From Myxococcales bacterium (GTDB lineage Bacteria > Myxococcota_A > Bradymonadia > UBA7976 > UBA1532), in assembly GCA_020633555.1 (NCBI GenBank), contig JACKDL010000024.1, forward strand, positions 1-64,000: a stretch of 64,000 nt of DNA, given 5' to 3'. Shown here piece after piece: positions 46,377 to 55,276 of the stretch (positions within the stretch are counted from its first letter, which is position 1; each line of letters begins with the position of its first letter). The notes below the pieces were generated by a model, which was given only the letters and a program-made list of their open reading frames with translations, did not search any database and was not told the origin of the DNA. The position numbers and the translations under genes were made by a program.

Positions 46377-47816
46377 ATGCGGCCCAACCCGATCTTCGCG
46401 GCCGCCCTGGCCGCGGCGTCTGTCTGTGCGGCCGCCGGCTGCGCGTCGGACGCCCCCGATCCCAGCCAGCAGCAGCCCGTGGACATGGGCCGGCAGGGGA
46501 CCCCCGCCGACGCCCTGGTGGTGGACGCGGGCGACCTGGACGCCGGTGTGACGCCCGACCAGGCGCCCGCGCCCGACCAGGCCGTGCCCGACCAGGCCGT
46601 GCCCGATCAGGCCCCCGTCGTCGACATGGCGCCAGTGCCCGATCTGCTGCCGCCGGACATGGCGCCGCCCTGCGATCCCGAGCCGGAGCGCTGCAACGGC
46701 GCGGACGACGACTGCGACGGCGAGGTGGACGAGGGCTTCCGCGTGGGCCAGGCCTGCCAGCTCGGCGTGGGGCGCTGCCGCGTCTTCAGCGTGGTGCAGT
46801 GCGCCGCCGACGGCACCGCGGAGTGCCCGGTGACCCCCTTGGCGCCCACCGTCGAGGCCTGCAACGGCCGCGACGACGACTGCGATGGCCGGGTGGACGA
46901 GGACTTCGACGGCGACGGCGACGGCTACCCCACCTGCGCCGCGGACGTCTGCGCCAACTGTCCGCTGCCCGACGATCCCGACCGCTGCCGCTGGCTGTGC
47001 GACAACCAGGACTGCCGCGACGAGAACGTGGGCGTGTTCCCCGCGGCGGTGGACATCTGCGGCGACGGCATCGACCAGAACTGCGACGGGCAGGACGCGC
47101 CGTGCACCGAAGCCACCGGCCGGGTCGACCACCTGGCCATCGCCGAGGCCAACGCCCCGCGCTGCCCCGACAGCAACCGTGACGGCGAGCCCGACAACGC
47201 CCTGGCCCTGCTGGGGGCGCTGGCCAACCAGCCCCTGGCGGACGCGGTGGCGGGCGGTAGCCTCAACCTGTTCCTGGCGGCCTCGGGCCTGGGCCCGCCG
47301 GGCACCGACGGCGCGTTCGCCCTTTCGGTGCTGCCGGCGACGCGGGCGGGCGAGGGCTACACCGTGAGCCCCGACGCCCTCGACGAAGAGGGCAACGCCC
47401 GCATCCGGTTCGCCGTGGCTCGCGCCCGCGACGGGGCGCTGCTGGCCGGGCCGGGGCGCTTCAGCCTGGACCTGCCGCTGGGGGGCATCGCCCTGCGGCT
47501 CACGCTGTACGAGGCCCAGATTCAGGGCACCGTCGGCGTGGACGAGGGCCTGGGGCTGACCGTGGCCGACGGCATCCTCTGGGGGGCAATCCGCGACGTG
47601 GATCTGCAGGCTGCGCTGGACGGCCTGGAAGCGGACTGCGCCGCCGCCGAGGACCCGGCGGAGTTCTGCGGGCCGCTGGCCCAGCTCCGCCCGGCGCTCG
47701 GCAACCTGCTGGTGATGGATCAGGACCTGGACCGGGACGGCGAGGTGGACGGCTATGGCGCCTGCCTGACCCTGTCGGTGGCGCCGCAGGCCCTGGCGGG
47801 CTGGCCCCCCGAGTGA
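46377..47816 (+). CDS. MopE-repeat lipoprotein with Asp/Pro linker
   Basis: 479 residues. Start ATG 46377 uses CAGGAG overlapping the previous gene's end. Lipobox AAAGC; linker with repeated PDQAVPDQA and PDLLPPDMAPP units; three MopE-type motifs (CNGADDDCDGEVDE, CNGRDDDCDGRVDE, CGDGIDQNCDG) between residues 100 and 240 with extra Cys between; then a beta-rich C-terminal domain of about 230 residues. Likely a metal-binding surface protein made with the preceding FGE-like lipoprotein. The stop overlaps the next start (GTGA). Confidence 0.83.
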   Translation: MRPNPIFAAALAAASVCAAAGCASDAPDPSQQQPVDMGRQGTPADALVVDAGDLDAGVTPDQAPAPDQAVPDQAVPDQAPVVDMAPVPDLLPPDMAPPCDPEPERCNGADDDCDGEVDEGFRVGQACQLGVGRCRVFSVVQCAADGTAECPVTPLAPTVEACNGRDDDCDGRVDEDFDGDGDGYPTCAADVCANCPLPDDPDRCRWLCDNQDCRDENVGVFPAAVDICGDGIDQNCDGQDAPCTEATGRVDHLAIAEANAPRCPDSNRDGEPDNALALLGALANQPLADAVAGGSLNLFLAASGLGPPGTDGAFALSVLPATRAGEGYTVSPDALDEEGNARIRFAVARARDGALLAGPGRFSLDLPLGGIALRLTLYEAQIQGTVGVDEGLGLTVADGILWGAIRDVDLQAALDGLEADCAAAEDPAEFCGPLAQLRPALGNLLVMDQDLDRDGEVDGYGACLTLSVAPQALAGWPPE

Positions 47817-48625
47817 CCGACGCGCGCTCGGCGCTCGTGCTGGACGAGCGTGAAGGCCGGCTGGTGGCCTGCGAGCCCGACTGCCCCCACTGCGGGGGCG
47901 AGGGCACGGTCACCGTCGAGCGCCCCATCGACCCCATCTACGCCAACCTGCCCCACGCCGTCGGAGCCACGCAGACCTACCAGCAGGCGTGTGTGTGCGC
48001 GCCCGCCCGGGCCGCCGCGCGGCGCATCACCGGGGCGCACCTGCCCTACCTGGGCCCAGGGGCGGGCTTCGAGCGCTTCGTGGCCTACCTGGACTTGGGC
48101 GCTGAGCCTGAGCTGGGGGCGCAGGTGGCGGCCGCGGTGGACACCGCCCGCGCCTTCGTGGCCCGGCTGGGCGCGGTGGCGCCGGCCCCCGATCGGCTGT
48201 TCCCCATGCCCGACTTCCCCCCGGGGCTGGTGATCGCGGGCGGGCCGCTGGCGGGCAAGACCCGCCTGCTCGCGGCCGTGGGCCTGGAGGCCGCGCAGGC
48301 CGGCCAGCGGGTGCGGTTCCTGGCCTGGCGGACCCTGGCACAGCTCTGGAGCGAGCCGGCGAAGCTCAACTTCGATCCGGTGACCTTCCCGGGGCTGCTG
48401 CTGATCGACGACCTGGATCCCAGCCACCGCGAGGTGGATCTGCTGCACTTCGTGAACCAGCGCACCCGCCACGGCCCCACTGCGCTGACTGTCGCGGTGG
48501 ATACCGCGCCCGAGGGCGCGCTGGATCTGCGCCGGCACCTGGAGCCGCTGACAAGGACGCTGGTGGAGCGCCTGACCTCGGGCGGGGTTTGCACCCTGCG
48601 GTTGGGCCCCGTGCGGCCCGCCTGA
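47813..48625 (+). CDS. DnaC/IstB-like AAA+ ATPase with N-terminal zinc-finger-like motif
   Basis: 270 residues from a GTG overlapping the preceding stop. N-terminal Cys pairs (CPHCGGEG and, 35 residues later, CVC) resemble a zinc finger as in DnaC-like loaders. Walker A GGPLAGKTRLL about residue 142 and Walker B LLLIDDLD about 196 are intact; a sensor-type Arg lies near LTRTLVERL. Such proteins load DNA helicase or assist transposases. No transposase, IstA-like partner or terminal inverted repeats are seen nearby, so a chromosomal role is more likely. Coupling to two surface lipoproteins is unexpected. Confidence 0.78.
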   Translation: MTDARSALVLDEREGRLVACEPDCPHCGGEGTVTVERPIDPIYANLPHAVGATQTYQQACVCAPARAAARRITGAHLPYLGPGAGFERFVAYLDLGAEPELGAQVAAAVDTARAFVARLGAVAPAPDRLFPMPDFPPGLVIAGGPLAGKTRLLAAVGLEAAQAGQRVRFLAWRTLAQLWSEPAKLNFDPVTFPGLLLIDDLDPSHREVDLLHFVNQRTRHGPTALTVAVDTAPEGALDLRRHLEPLTRTLVERLTSGGVCTLRLGPVRPA

Positions 48626-48642
48626 CGGCGCGCCGCGGCGCC

Positions 48643-49212
48643 TCAGCGCACGCGCCGCACGGAGCGCCCGGTGCGCTTCGTCCCCTGCCGCAGCTTCTCC
48701 TGGGTGGCGTCGTCCACCTTGAACGCTTCGAGCTCGGCCTTGCAGGCGGGGGGCGTCTCGGCCCGCTCATGACGCGCCAACAGCGCGGCCAGGCGGGCGC
48801 GGGCGTTGCTGCATGCGCCGTCGAGGGCCGGCTTGCACTCTGTGCGGGCGGCCCGCAGACAGCCCGGGCGGCAGGTGCGCACGGTGCGAACCACGCGCTC
48901 GCGGATCGTGCGGGTGCGGCCGTTGCGCACCACCCGCCGGGTGCGGACCTCGGAGCGCCGCTGCTCGCGACAGCAGTGATGGCGGCGGTCGTAGGCGGCG
49001 ACGCACTGGCCGAAGGTGGCGCAGGCGCGCTCGACGGCGGCCTGGGCCCGCCGGGCCTGGTCGTCCTGGAGCCGCTCCAGGAAGTCGTCCTCACACACGG
49101 TGTCCAGCACGTCGCCCCAGTCGAGACGGGGCGCCGCGCCTTCGTCGGCGCCCGCCGCCCACGCTGGAGTCCCAACGGCCCACAGGGCCAGCACCAGCAA
49201 GATCCGCCGCAT
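48643..49212 (-). CDS. Small Cys/Arg-rich exported protein
   Basis: 189 residues from the ATG at 49212 (a further ATG at 49227 is possible; GGAGG lies upstream). Signal peptide ending AWA, then a helical region, a Cys-rich middle (CEDD, CATFGQC, HHCCREQ, CRPGC, CKPALDGAC) with a strongly basic Arg-rich loop (RTRRVVRNGRTRTIRERVV) and a charged C-terminal tail. Nine or ten Cys suggest disulphide bonds or metal binding. No family recognised. Convergent with the ATPase gene. Confidence 0.65.
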   Translation of the reverse strand: MRRILLVLALWAVGTPAWAAGADEGAAPRLDWGDVLDTVCEDDFLERLQDDQARRAQAAVERACATFGQCVAAYDRRHHCCREQRRSEVRTRRVVRNGRTRTIRERVVRTVRTCRPGCLRAARTECKPALDGACSNARARLAALLARHERAETPPACKAELEAFKVDDATQEKLRQGTKRTGRSVRRVR

Positions 49213-49305
49213 CACCGCTGCCTCCATGTCATGGGGCATGTGCCCCCCCGGGCGGCAGCATAGCAGGTGCGGCATGGCAGGGGGCTGGCTGGCTGTGTTT
49301 TCGGG

Positions 49306-51564
49306 TCAGCGGACGATCAGGTGCTCCAGCCAGGGCAGCTCAGGGGCGCCCTCTTGCTGGTAGCGCTGGCTCCACTCCTGGTCGTTCACCCGCTCGAAGC
49401 CCTCGGTGTCGAAGCGGTGGGTGGCGTAGACCGGCCCCACGTAGGCCCGCGGGCCCGTGCAGCTCTCGACGGTGGCGATCATCAGGCGCACGTCGCCGGT
49501 GGCCATGTGCAGCACCCGGCCCACCACCTCCCCGAACTCGTCGGTGGGCTGGGTGTGGATGTCCACCGCCAACCGGTCGCTCGCGTAGGGGTTGTCGTCG
49601 GTGTTCAAGGCCAGCAGCTCGCCGTACCAGCCGCCGGTCACCCAGCCGATGTACTCGTCGGGCTGCACGTCCACCGCCTGCTCCAGCCAGCGTACCTGCT
49701 CGGCGCTGAAGGGCTCGCCGGTGATCTGCTGCTCGGCCAGGGCCTTGAGCTGGGTGGCCACGGCGTGCAGCTTGAGCCACCAGTCGCGGTAGAGGGCGGC
49801 GCCCTGGGGGTTCAGGTCGGCCAGCGGGCCCTCGCTGATGGCCAGGCCCAGATCGGCCAGGTCGATGAGCGCCTGGTAGAAGGCGGGCACGGGCTCCACA
49901 TAGCCGTCGGGGTAGTCGCAGCCGCCGCCGCCGGTGTAGCTGGGCTTGGCGTACAGCACGTTGTCGTGGCGCAGCTCGGTCCAGCTCCCGAGCTGGGCGT
50001 TGAGCAGGCGGCGGCCGAAGGCCTCGCTGCCCATCAGCGCGGGGCGCCCGTGGGCGGCGGGATCGGCGGCCACGGCGGGATCGGGCGACAGCGTGCGCAG
50101 GGCGTTCACCCAGCCCGAGTACAGGTCGCCGGACCACTCGGCGGCGGGCTTGTCGTCCATCAAGGCCCGCATGGCGGCCAGGCGGCCCGGGTAGTCCTCG
50201 TAGGCCCGCAGCTCGGGCTCCAGCAGGGCGGCGGCCTGGCTGTTGCCGAAGGCTGCGAAGGCCACGTCCAGCGGATCGGGCATCATGCGCAGGGCACGGG
50301 TGCTGTCCCACACCACGTTGCTCAGCACCTCGCTGTCGACGATGTAGCGCTGGCCGAAGAGGGTGAAGCTCACCGGCAGGGCGGTGCGGCCCTCCTCGCC
50401 CAGCCCGCCCTGGAAGAAGTCGCCGCGGATGCGCTGGGCGTCGAAGGTCTCGTGGCCAAGCGCCTGAATCAGGGCCTGATCACCGGCGGCTGCCAGCGCC
50501 TCGGCGTCGCCGGGCAGGGCCGCCGCCAGGGCGCCCAGGGCATCCACGGTCACGTAGTCCTGGGGCCCGACGAAGCTGCGGAGCAGGGCCTCGATGCGCT
50601 GCCAGTCGGCCAAGGCGGGGGCGTCGATGAGCTGCCCCAGCAGCAGCGCCGCGCCGATGGCCCGCCGATGGACGAGCCACTCGCCGTCCCGCCCCACCTC
50701 GAGGAAGCGCAGGTCGATCCGGCCCAGCCACATCATGCTGCGGAAGTAGGGCTCCAGGTTGAAGCTGCCGCTCTCGGGGTCGAACGCATAGTGCCCGCGG
50801 GGCTTGAACTGGCTCATGTCGGTGTCGCGGCGGGCGCCGAAGATCTCGAAGCTGCGCAGCCCGTCGGCGGCGCGGGCGGCCTCCAGGAGGGCCGCGACGG
50901 TGGCGGCGTCGGCGCCGGCGACGGGCGCCACGGCCTCGTCCGCCAGCAGGCTGCGCGCCACCGTGAGGTACAGGTCGACGTCGGCGACCACCTCGGGTCC
51001 CCACGCGGCGCCCTCGCCCGCCGCCAGCCGGGTGTGCAGGTGAGCCAGCCAGCGGTCCATGGCGGGCCGCAGGGTGCCGATCTCGATCTGCTTGAGCAGC
51101 TTGCCGTACACCCGGTGCAGGGTGTGCAGCAGGCTATCGGCGCTGATGTAGACCGGCAGATCGGCGTTGTAGACGCGCTCGTAGCCGGCGATGAAGCTGC
51201 CCACCGGCTGCCGGCCCGAGATGACGAAGCCGTGCTCGGCCAGCACCGCCAGCTCGTCATCGTCCAGAGCCAGCGGGCTGGCCTGGATGATCTCGAGGTT
51301 CTGCGCCTCGAGGGGGTCGAAGCCCAGGTCGTCGGCGAAGGGCACGGCGAAGCGGGCCAGCACGCCGTCGGCGTCCAGTGCCAGGCCGTCGTCCACCAGG
51401 GCCTTCAGCCGCTGGGTCTCGGCGCCGGCCTCGGCGGACTGGGGCAGCGGCTCGTTGGGGACCGGCAAGGCGTCGGCCGCCGGCGGGCCGCCGTCGGCAG
51501 CCTGGGGGGCGTCGTCACAGCCAAAGGCGAGCAGGGCGGTGAGCAGGATGAGACTGGCGCGCAT
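49306..51564 (-). CDS. DUF3160 lipoprotein
   Basis: 752 residues; GGGAGG four bases before the ATG at 51564. Lipobox AFGC then Asp-Asp, short Pro/Asp linker, then the whole length matches the DUF3160 pattern: YISADSLLHTLHRVYGKLL (about 120), FKPRGHYAFDPE with YFRSMMWLGRIDLR, FTLFGQRYIVDSEVLSNVV, and WTELRHDNVLYAKPSYT. The family is widespread in archaea, cyanobacteria and myxobacteria, with no established function; it folds as an all-helical domain. Expected on the cell surface. It stands alone in a minus-strand series. Confidence 0.85.
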   Translation of the reverse strand: MRASLILLTALLAFGCDDAPQAADGGPPAADALPVPNEPLPQSAEAGAETQRLKALVDDGLALDADGVLARFAVPFADDLGFDPLEAQNLEIIQASPLALDDDELAVLAEHGFVISGRQPVGSFIAGYERVYNADLPVYISADSLLHTLHRVYGKLLKQIEIGTLRPAMDRWLAHLHTRLAAGEGAAWGPEVVADVDLYLTVARSLLADEAVAPVAGADAATVAALLEAARAADGLRSFEIFGARRDTDMSQFKPRGHYAFDPESGSFNLEPYFRSMMWLGRIDLRFLEVGRDGEWLVHRRAIGAALLLGQLIDAPALADWQRIEALLRSFVGPQDYVTVDALGALAAALPGDAEALAAAGDQALIQALGHETFDAQRIRGDFFQGGLGEEGRTALPVSFTLFGQRYIVDSEVLSNVVWDSTRALRMMPDPLDVAFAAFGNSQAAALLEPELRAYEDYPGRLAAMRALMDDKPAAEWSGDLYSGWVNALRTLSPDPAVAADPAAHGRPALMGSEAFGRRLLNAQLGSWTELRHDNVLYAKPSYTGGGGCDYPDGYVEPVPAFYQALIDLADLGLAISEGPLADLNPQGAALYRDWWLKLHAVATQLKALAEQQITGEPFSAEQVRWLEQAVDVQPDEYIGWVTGGWYGELLALNTDDNPYASDRLAVDIHTQPTDEFGEVVGRVLHMATGDVRLMIATVESCTGPRAYVGPVYATHRFDTEGFERVNDQEWSQRYQQEGAPELPWLEHLIVR

Positions 51565-51664
51565 GGGGCCTCCCGAAGCGGTGCGCGGCACTGGACGGGC
51601 CGCGGCGGGCGCTCTTACATCGGCCCGTGCGGGTCGGGGCTGCAGTGCGTTGCGATGGGGCGGG

Positions 51665-52693
51665 TCACTCGGGCGGCGCGAGCGCCTTGGTGCGCGCCCA
51701 GGCCTGCAGGTCGCTGACCTTGTCCACCTCGTCGACGATCTCGATGCCCAGCAGGCTCTCGATGACATCCTCGAGGCTGATGACCCCCACCAGGCCGCCG
51801 TACTCGTCCTTCACGGCGGCGATGTGCTCGCCGCTGGCCTGGAAGGTCTGCAGCAGGTCCGCCAGGCCCAGCTCGGGCGTCACCTGGCGCAGGGGGCGGG
51901 CCAGGCTGCGCAGGGGGCGCTCGTGCTCATCGTGGGCGGCCGCCGACAGCACATCGGCCCGCAGGACGTAGTGCTCTGTGTGCTCCGGGCGGGCGGGGTC
52001 CCGCAGCGGGATGCGCGCGTAGGGCAGCTCGCTGTGGGCGGCGATCACCCCGCCCACCGTCTGGTCGGCGGGGAAGGTGAACAGCACGGTGCGGGGGGTC
52101 AGGGCGTCTTGCACCTGCAAGTCCGCGAACTCGAACAGGTTCTTGATGGTCAGCGACTCGCGCTCTGCCAGCACCCCGTGCTCGCGACCCACGTCGGCCA
52201 TGGCCTCGAACTCCTCGCGGCTCATGGCGCCGTGGCCGTGGCCACCGCTCACCAGCCGGGTGATGGCCTCGCTCAGGCGCACGAAGGGGTACATGACCAC
52301 CATCATGGGCGTGAGCGTGCTGGCCACCAGGGGGGCGAGTTGGCGCCAGAAGGCGGCGCCCAGGGTCTTGGGGATGATCTCGCTGAACACCAGGATGAGC
52401 ACGGTGAGCACCGCCGACGACGCGGTGATCCAGGCGTCGCCGAACACCGCCTGGGCCTGGGCGCCGGCGCCGGCGGCCCCCACCGTGTGGGCGATGGTGT
52501 TCAGCGACAGGATGGCCGCCAGCGGTCGATCCACGTTGGCCTTCAGGGCGCGCAGGCGCTGGCCCACCTCGGGGCGCTCGGCCTCGACGGCGGTGACATA
52601 GGAGGGGGTCACGCTGAGCAGGACGGCCTCGAGCACCGAGCACAGGAACGAGATGCCCAGCGCGAGCGCGACGTAGAACAGCAGCAGACCCAT
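51665..52693 (-). CDS. CNNM/CorB-type transporter with CBS domains
   Basis: 342 residues; GGGAG seven bases before the ATG at 52693. An N-terminal DUF21/CNNM membrane domain (three or four segments: LLLFYVALALGISFLCSVLEA, AILSLNTIAHTVGAA, AVLTVLILVFSEIIPKTLGA). Two CBS motifs follow (about 205-265 and 270-335; GLVGVISLEDVIESLLG). There is no C-terminal CorC_HlyC domain, making it shorter than typical CorB. The family transports Mg2+ or other divalent cations in exchange for Na+. Located 58 bp downstream of the cytochrome operon and possibly read from it. Confidence 0.88.
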   Translation of the reverse strand: MGLLLFYVALALGISFLCSVLEAVLLSVTPSYVTAVEAERPEVGQRLRALKANVDRPLAAILSLNTIAHTVGAAGAGAQAQAVFGDAWITASSAVLTVLILVFSEIIPKTLGAAFWRQLAPLVASTLTPMMVVMYPFVRLSEAITRLVSGGHGHGAMSREEFEAMADVGREHGVLAERESLTIKNLFEFADLQVQDALTPRTVLFTFPADQTVGGVIAAHSELPYARIPLRDPARPEHTEHYVLRADVLSAAAHDEHERPLRSLARPLRQVTPELGLADLLQTFQASGEHIAAVKDEYGGLVGVISLEDVIESLLGIEIVDEVDKVSDLQAWARTKALAPPE

Positions 52694-52751
52694 GAGCCGA
52701 CTCCCTGAGAGCGAGGACGCAGGGGCCTGTAGCACACCGGCCCCGCCACCG

Positions 52752-53174
52752 TCAGCGGCGCCGGCGGACCCAGAGCGACAGGCCGGCGTGGGCGAGGAGG
52801 GTGGGGATGAGCACCTGCCACGCCGCCTGATGGGCCAGCGCTGGCATCGTCCGGGCCCCGGGGCCCTGGGCCTGCTGGAGCCACAGGCCGGTACCGACGG
52901 CGGCCAGGACGGCGGGCAGGAGCAGGCGACCGAACCACCCGTTCAGCCAGATGCGCTCGCTGCCGCTGCGCAGGCGGAACAGCACCCGCCGCCCCGCCAG
53001 GAGCTGCGCCGGCAGGCTGACGCAGAGCGCCAGTGACACCGCCACGTGGGCAGTGATCCAGGGCGCCCGCAGGCCCCTGGGCAGGTCCAGCCACATCAGC
53101 GGCGCGGCGGTGAGGAGGGCGGCGGTCGTGAGGCTGGCCGTCGCGTTGTGGGCCGAGCGCCAGCGCAGGCTCAT
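52752..53174 (-). CDS. Small membrane protein, cytochrome-b-like
   Basis: 140 residues with four hydrophobic segments and His residues at HNATASL, TAHVAVSL, LAHQAAW and LLAHAGL, positioned near membrane faces as in di-haem b-type anchor proteins (DUF4405-like). Haem binding is inferred only from spacing. The ATG overlaps the stop of the octahaem gene (ATGA), so it belongs to the same operon and could pass electrons between quinol and the cytochromes. Confidence 0.68.
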   Translation of the reverse strand: MSLRWRSAHNATASLTTAALLTAAPLMWLDLPRGLRAPWITAHVAVSLALCVSLPAQLLAGRRVLFRLRSGSERIWLNGWFGRLLLPAVLAAVGTGLWLQQAQGPGARTMPALAHQAAWQVLIPTLLAHAGLSLWVRRRR

Positions 53175-55276
53175 GGCGGCGCGGCCTGCGGGGCGCGGCG
53201 CCTGGCCTCGGCCAGGGCCTGGAGGATGATCGGCTCGGTGGACCCGGCGTCCACCAGCGCCTGCAAGCGCCGGGCGGCGGCCGCGGGGTTGCCCGTGGCC
53301 AGATCGATGAGGGCGCGGGCGTAGCCCGTCACCGAGGCCTTGGGGTGCTCCCGCTCCAGGATCTGGACCTCGGCCTTGGCGTCATCGAGCCGGCGCTGGT
53401 GCAGCAGGAACTGGATGAGATCGCCACGGGCGCGGGGCATGCGCGGAGCCAGGGCCACGCCCCGCCGCAGCTCCTGCTCGGCCTCGGTGATTCGGCCGCC
53501 CTGCAGGTGCCACATGGCCTTCACCGGGATGTCGCGTGGATCATCCACCCGGACCAGGGTGCGCCGGAGATCGAAGTCGGCCCGGGCCTTCGCGGTGATG
53601 GGCTCGGGGCTCGTGAGCACGCCCGGGTCCAGGAACATCAGCGTCTCGAACGCCGCCACCCGCACCGTCAGGTGGGGGTCGGCCAGGGCCTTGCGCACCG
53701 CGTTGAGCGCGGCGGGCGTCTGGAACGCGCCGACGGCGCGCACGGCGTAGTAGCGCACCAGCGGATCGGCGTCCTCCACATGGCGCAGCAGGGCCGCCAG
53801 CGCGCGCGGATCGCCCAGGGCGAGGGCCAGGAACTGCGCCGCCGAGGCCCGCTGCACCACGTTCAGGCCGGGGTTGTCGAGCCAGGCCACCAGCGGGGCC
53901 ACCGGCGGGCGGCCGGCGAAGGCCTGCGTCAGCACCTCGGCCCGCTCGTGCATGCTGGCCTTGTAGCGCTGGTAGCTGGGCTGGGCCCCGTACCACGCCT
54001 GCACGTAGCCCTCGGCCCAGGGCACGTCCTCGTCGGCGTGGCACTGGGTGCACGCGTTGGGCACCTGGTAGGCCGCGGTCAGGCTGGGCAGCGGGCTCGA
54101 GATGGTGTGGTCCCGCACGGTCATGCGCAGCTGCAGGTCCATCTTGGGCATGTGGCAGCCGATGCAGCGGCTGCCCTCGGACTCGGGCGCGTGGTGCGTG
54201 TGGGCTGTCAGGCGGGTCTTCTGCCCCAGGTGGCAGGTGGTGCAGATGGCGTTGCTCTCGACGACGGTGGCGTCCTTCACGCTGTGCAGGTCGTGGGGGG
54301 GGTGGCAGGTGCCGCAGTCCATCTTGCGGGCGGTGCGGTCCATGCAGCGGTTCTGCAGGTAATCCACCCAGCGGTAGTTCAGGGTGGACGAGCGCCCGTC
54401 CACGAAGAACGTGCCCTGCTGCCAGACGTCGGGCGCGAAGCTGTCGGCGAAGGGCTCACCGGGCACGGGGTTGGGGGCGTAGACCCGCTTGCGGGCGTGG
54501 CAGGGCGTGCAGACCTCGATGCTGGCCCGGAGATCCAGGCGGTCGAGCTTGCGCATGGGATCGCCGGTGCCATCGAGCGTGCGCCAGACCCGCACGTGCT
54601 CGCCGCCGGGCCCGTGGCAAGCCTCACAGCTGATCTGGGGATCGAACGCGCTGGTGTAGCGGTTGGTCTCGGCGTCGTAGCCCTTCTCGGGGAAGCTGGC
54701 GTGGCACTCCATGCAGGCGCGGTTGTAGGTGCGGCCGAAGTTGCGCCAGTGTTCCTGGTGGCTCGACGGCACTGCGCCGCCGTGCCAGTCCTGGACGGGC
54801 CCCTCGACGCTGTCGCGCCAGGACTTCTCCTCCAGGTTCCAGTAGGTGGGCAGCACCTGGAGCCGGCCATCGGGCTCGGCGAACAGGTAGGCCTGGTGGC
54901 GCATGATGCCCAGCACCCAGGCCACCTCGTACGTGCCGGTCTCGCCGTCCACATCGGTGTGGTCCATCAGGTACTTGCCGTCGCGGGTGTACATGCGCGA
55001 CGTGGTGCCCTTGAAGACGTACGTGACGTCATTGAAGTCGCCCACCACCGTCTGGGGCGTCGGCCGGGCCATGTTGTGCGCGTGGGCCGACTTCGCCCAC
55101 TCGGCGTGCTCCTTGGGGTGACAGGCCTGGCACTCCGCCGAGCCGACCCGGCCGTCGGGCGTGGTCGTGGGGGTCGGGTGGGGGGCTACGGTGGTCCCGC
55201 CGCCGACGCCGGCCACCCACCAGGCCGTGGCGGCCAGCGCGGCAAGGGCCGCCAGGAGCGCCAGCCCGCGCTTCAT
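53171..55276 (-). CDS. Octahaem cytochrome c with HEAT/TPR C-terminus
   Basis: 701 residues with an N-terminal membrane anchor or signal (MKRGLALLAALAALAATAWW). Eight CxxCH sites: CQACH, CMECH, CEACH, CTPCH, CGTCH, CTTCH, CIGCH, CTQCH, between residues about 50 and 415. After the haem domain come HEAT-like repeats (about 430-560) and a TPR-like helical tail, as in the cytochrome c554/multihaem-TPR family. Overlaps both neighbours by ATGA junctions, so its amount should match theirs. It should receive or deliver electrons to the hydroxylamine-oxidoreductase-like partner encoded upstream. Confidence 0.9.
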   Translation of the reverse strand: MKRGLALLAALAALAATAWWVAGVGGGTTVAPHPTPTTTPDGRVGSAECQACHPKEHAEWAKSAHAHNMARPTPQTVVGDFNDVTYVFKGTTSRMYTRDGKYLMDHTDVDGETGTYEVAWVLGIMRHQAYLFAEPDGRLQVLPTYWNLEEKSWRDSVEGPVQDWHGGAVPSSHQEHWRNFGRTYNRACMECHASFPEKGYDAETNRYTSAFDPQISCEACHGPGGEHVRVWRTLDGTGDPMRKLDRLDLRASIEVCTPCHARKRVYAPNPVPGEPFADSFAPDVWQQGTFFVDGRSSTLNYRWVDYLQNRCMDRTARKMDCGTCHPPHDLHSVKDATVVESNAICTTCHLGQKTRLTAHTHHAPESEGSRCIGCHMPKMDLQLRMTVRDHTISSPLPSLTAAYQVPNACTQCHADEDVPWAEGYVQAWYGAQPSYQRYKASMHERAEVLTQAFAGRPPVAPLVAWLDNPGLNVVQRASAAQFLALALGDPRALAALLRHVEDADPLVRYYAVRAVGAFQTPAALNAVRKALADPHLTVRVAAFETLMFLDPGVLTSPEPITAKARADFDLRRTLVRVDDPRDIPVKAMWHLQGGRITEAEQELRRGVALAPRMPRARGDLIQFLLHQRRLDDAKAEVQILEREHPKASVTGYARALIDLATGNPAAAARRLQALVDAGSTEPIILQALAEARRRAPQAAPP

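Noticed and set aside
47813..48625. IS21-type element because of the IstB-like ATPase
   Set aside because: No IstA-type transposase and no terminal inverted repeats or target duplication seen around it.
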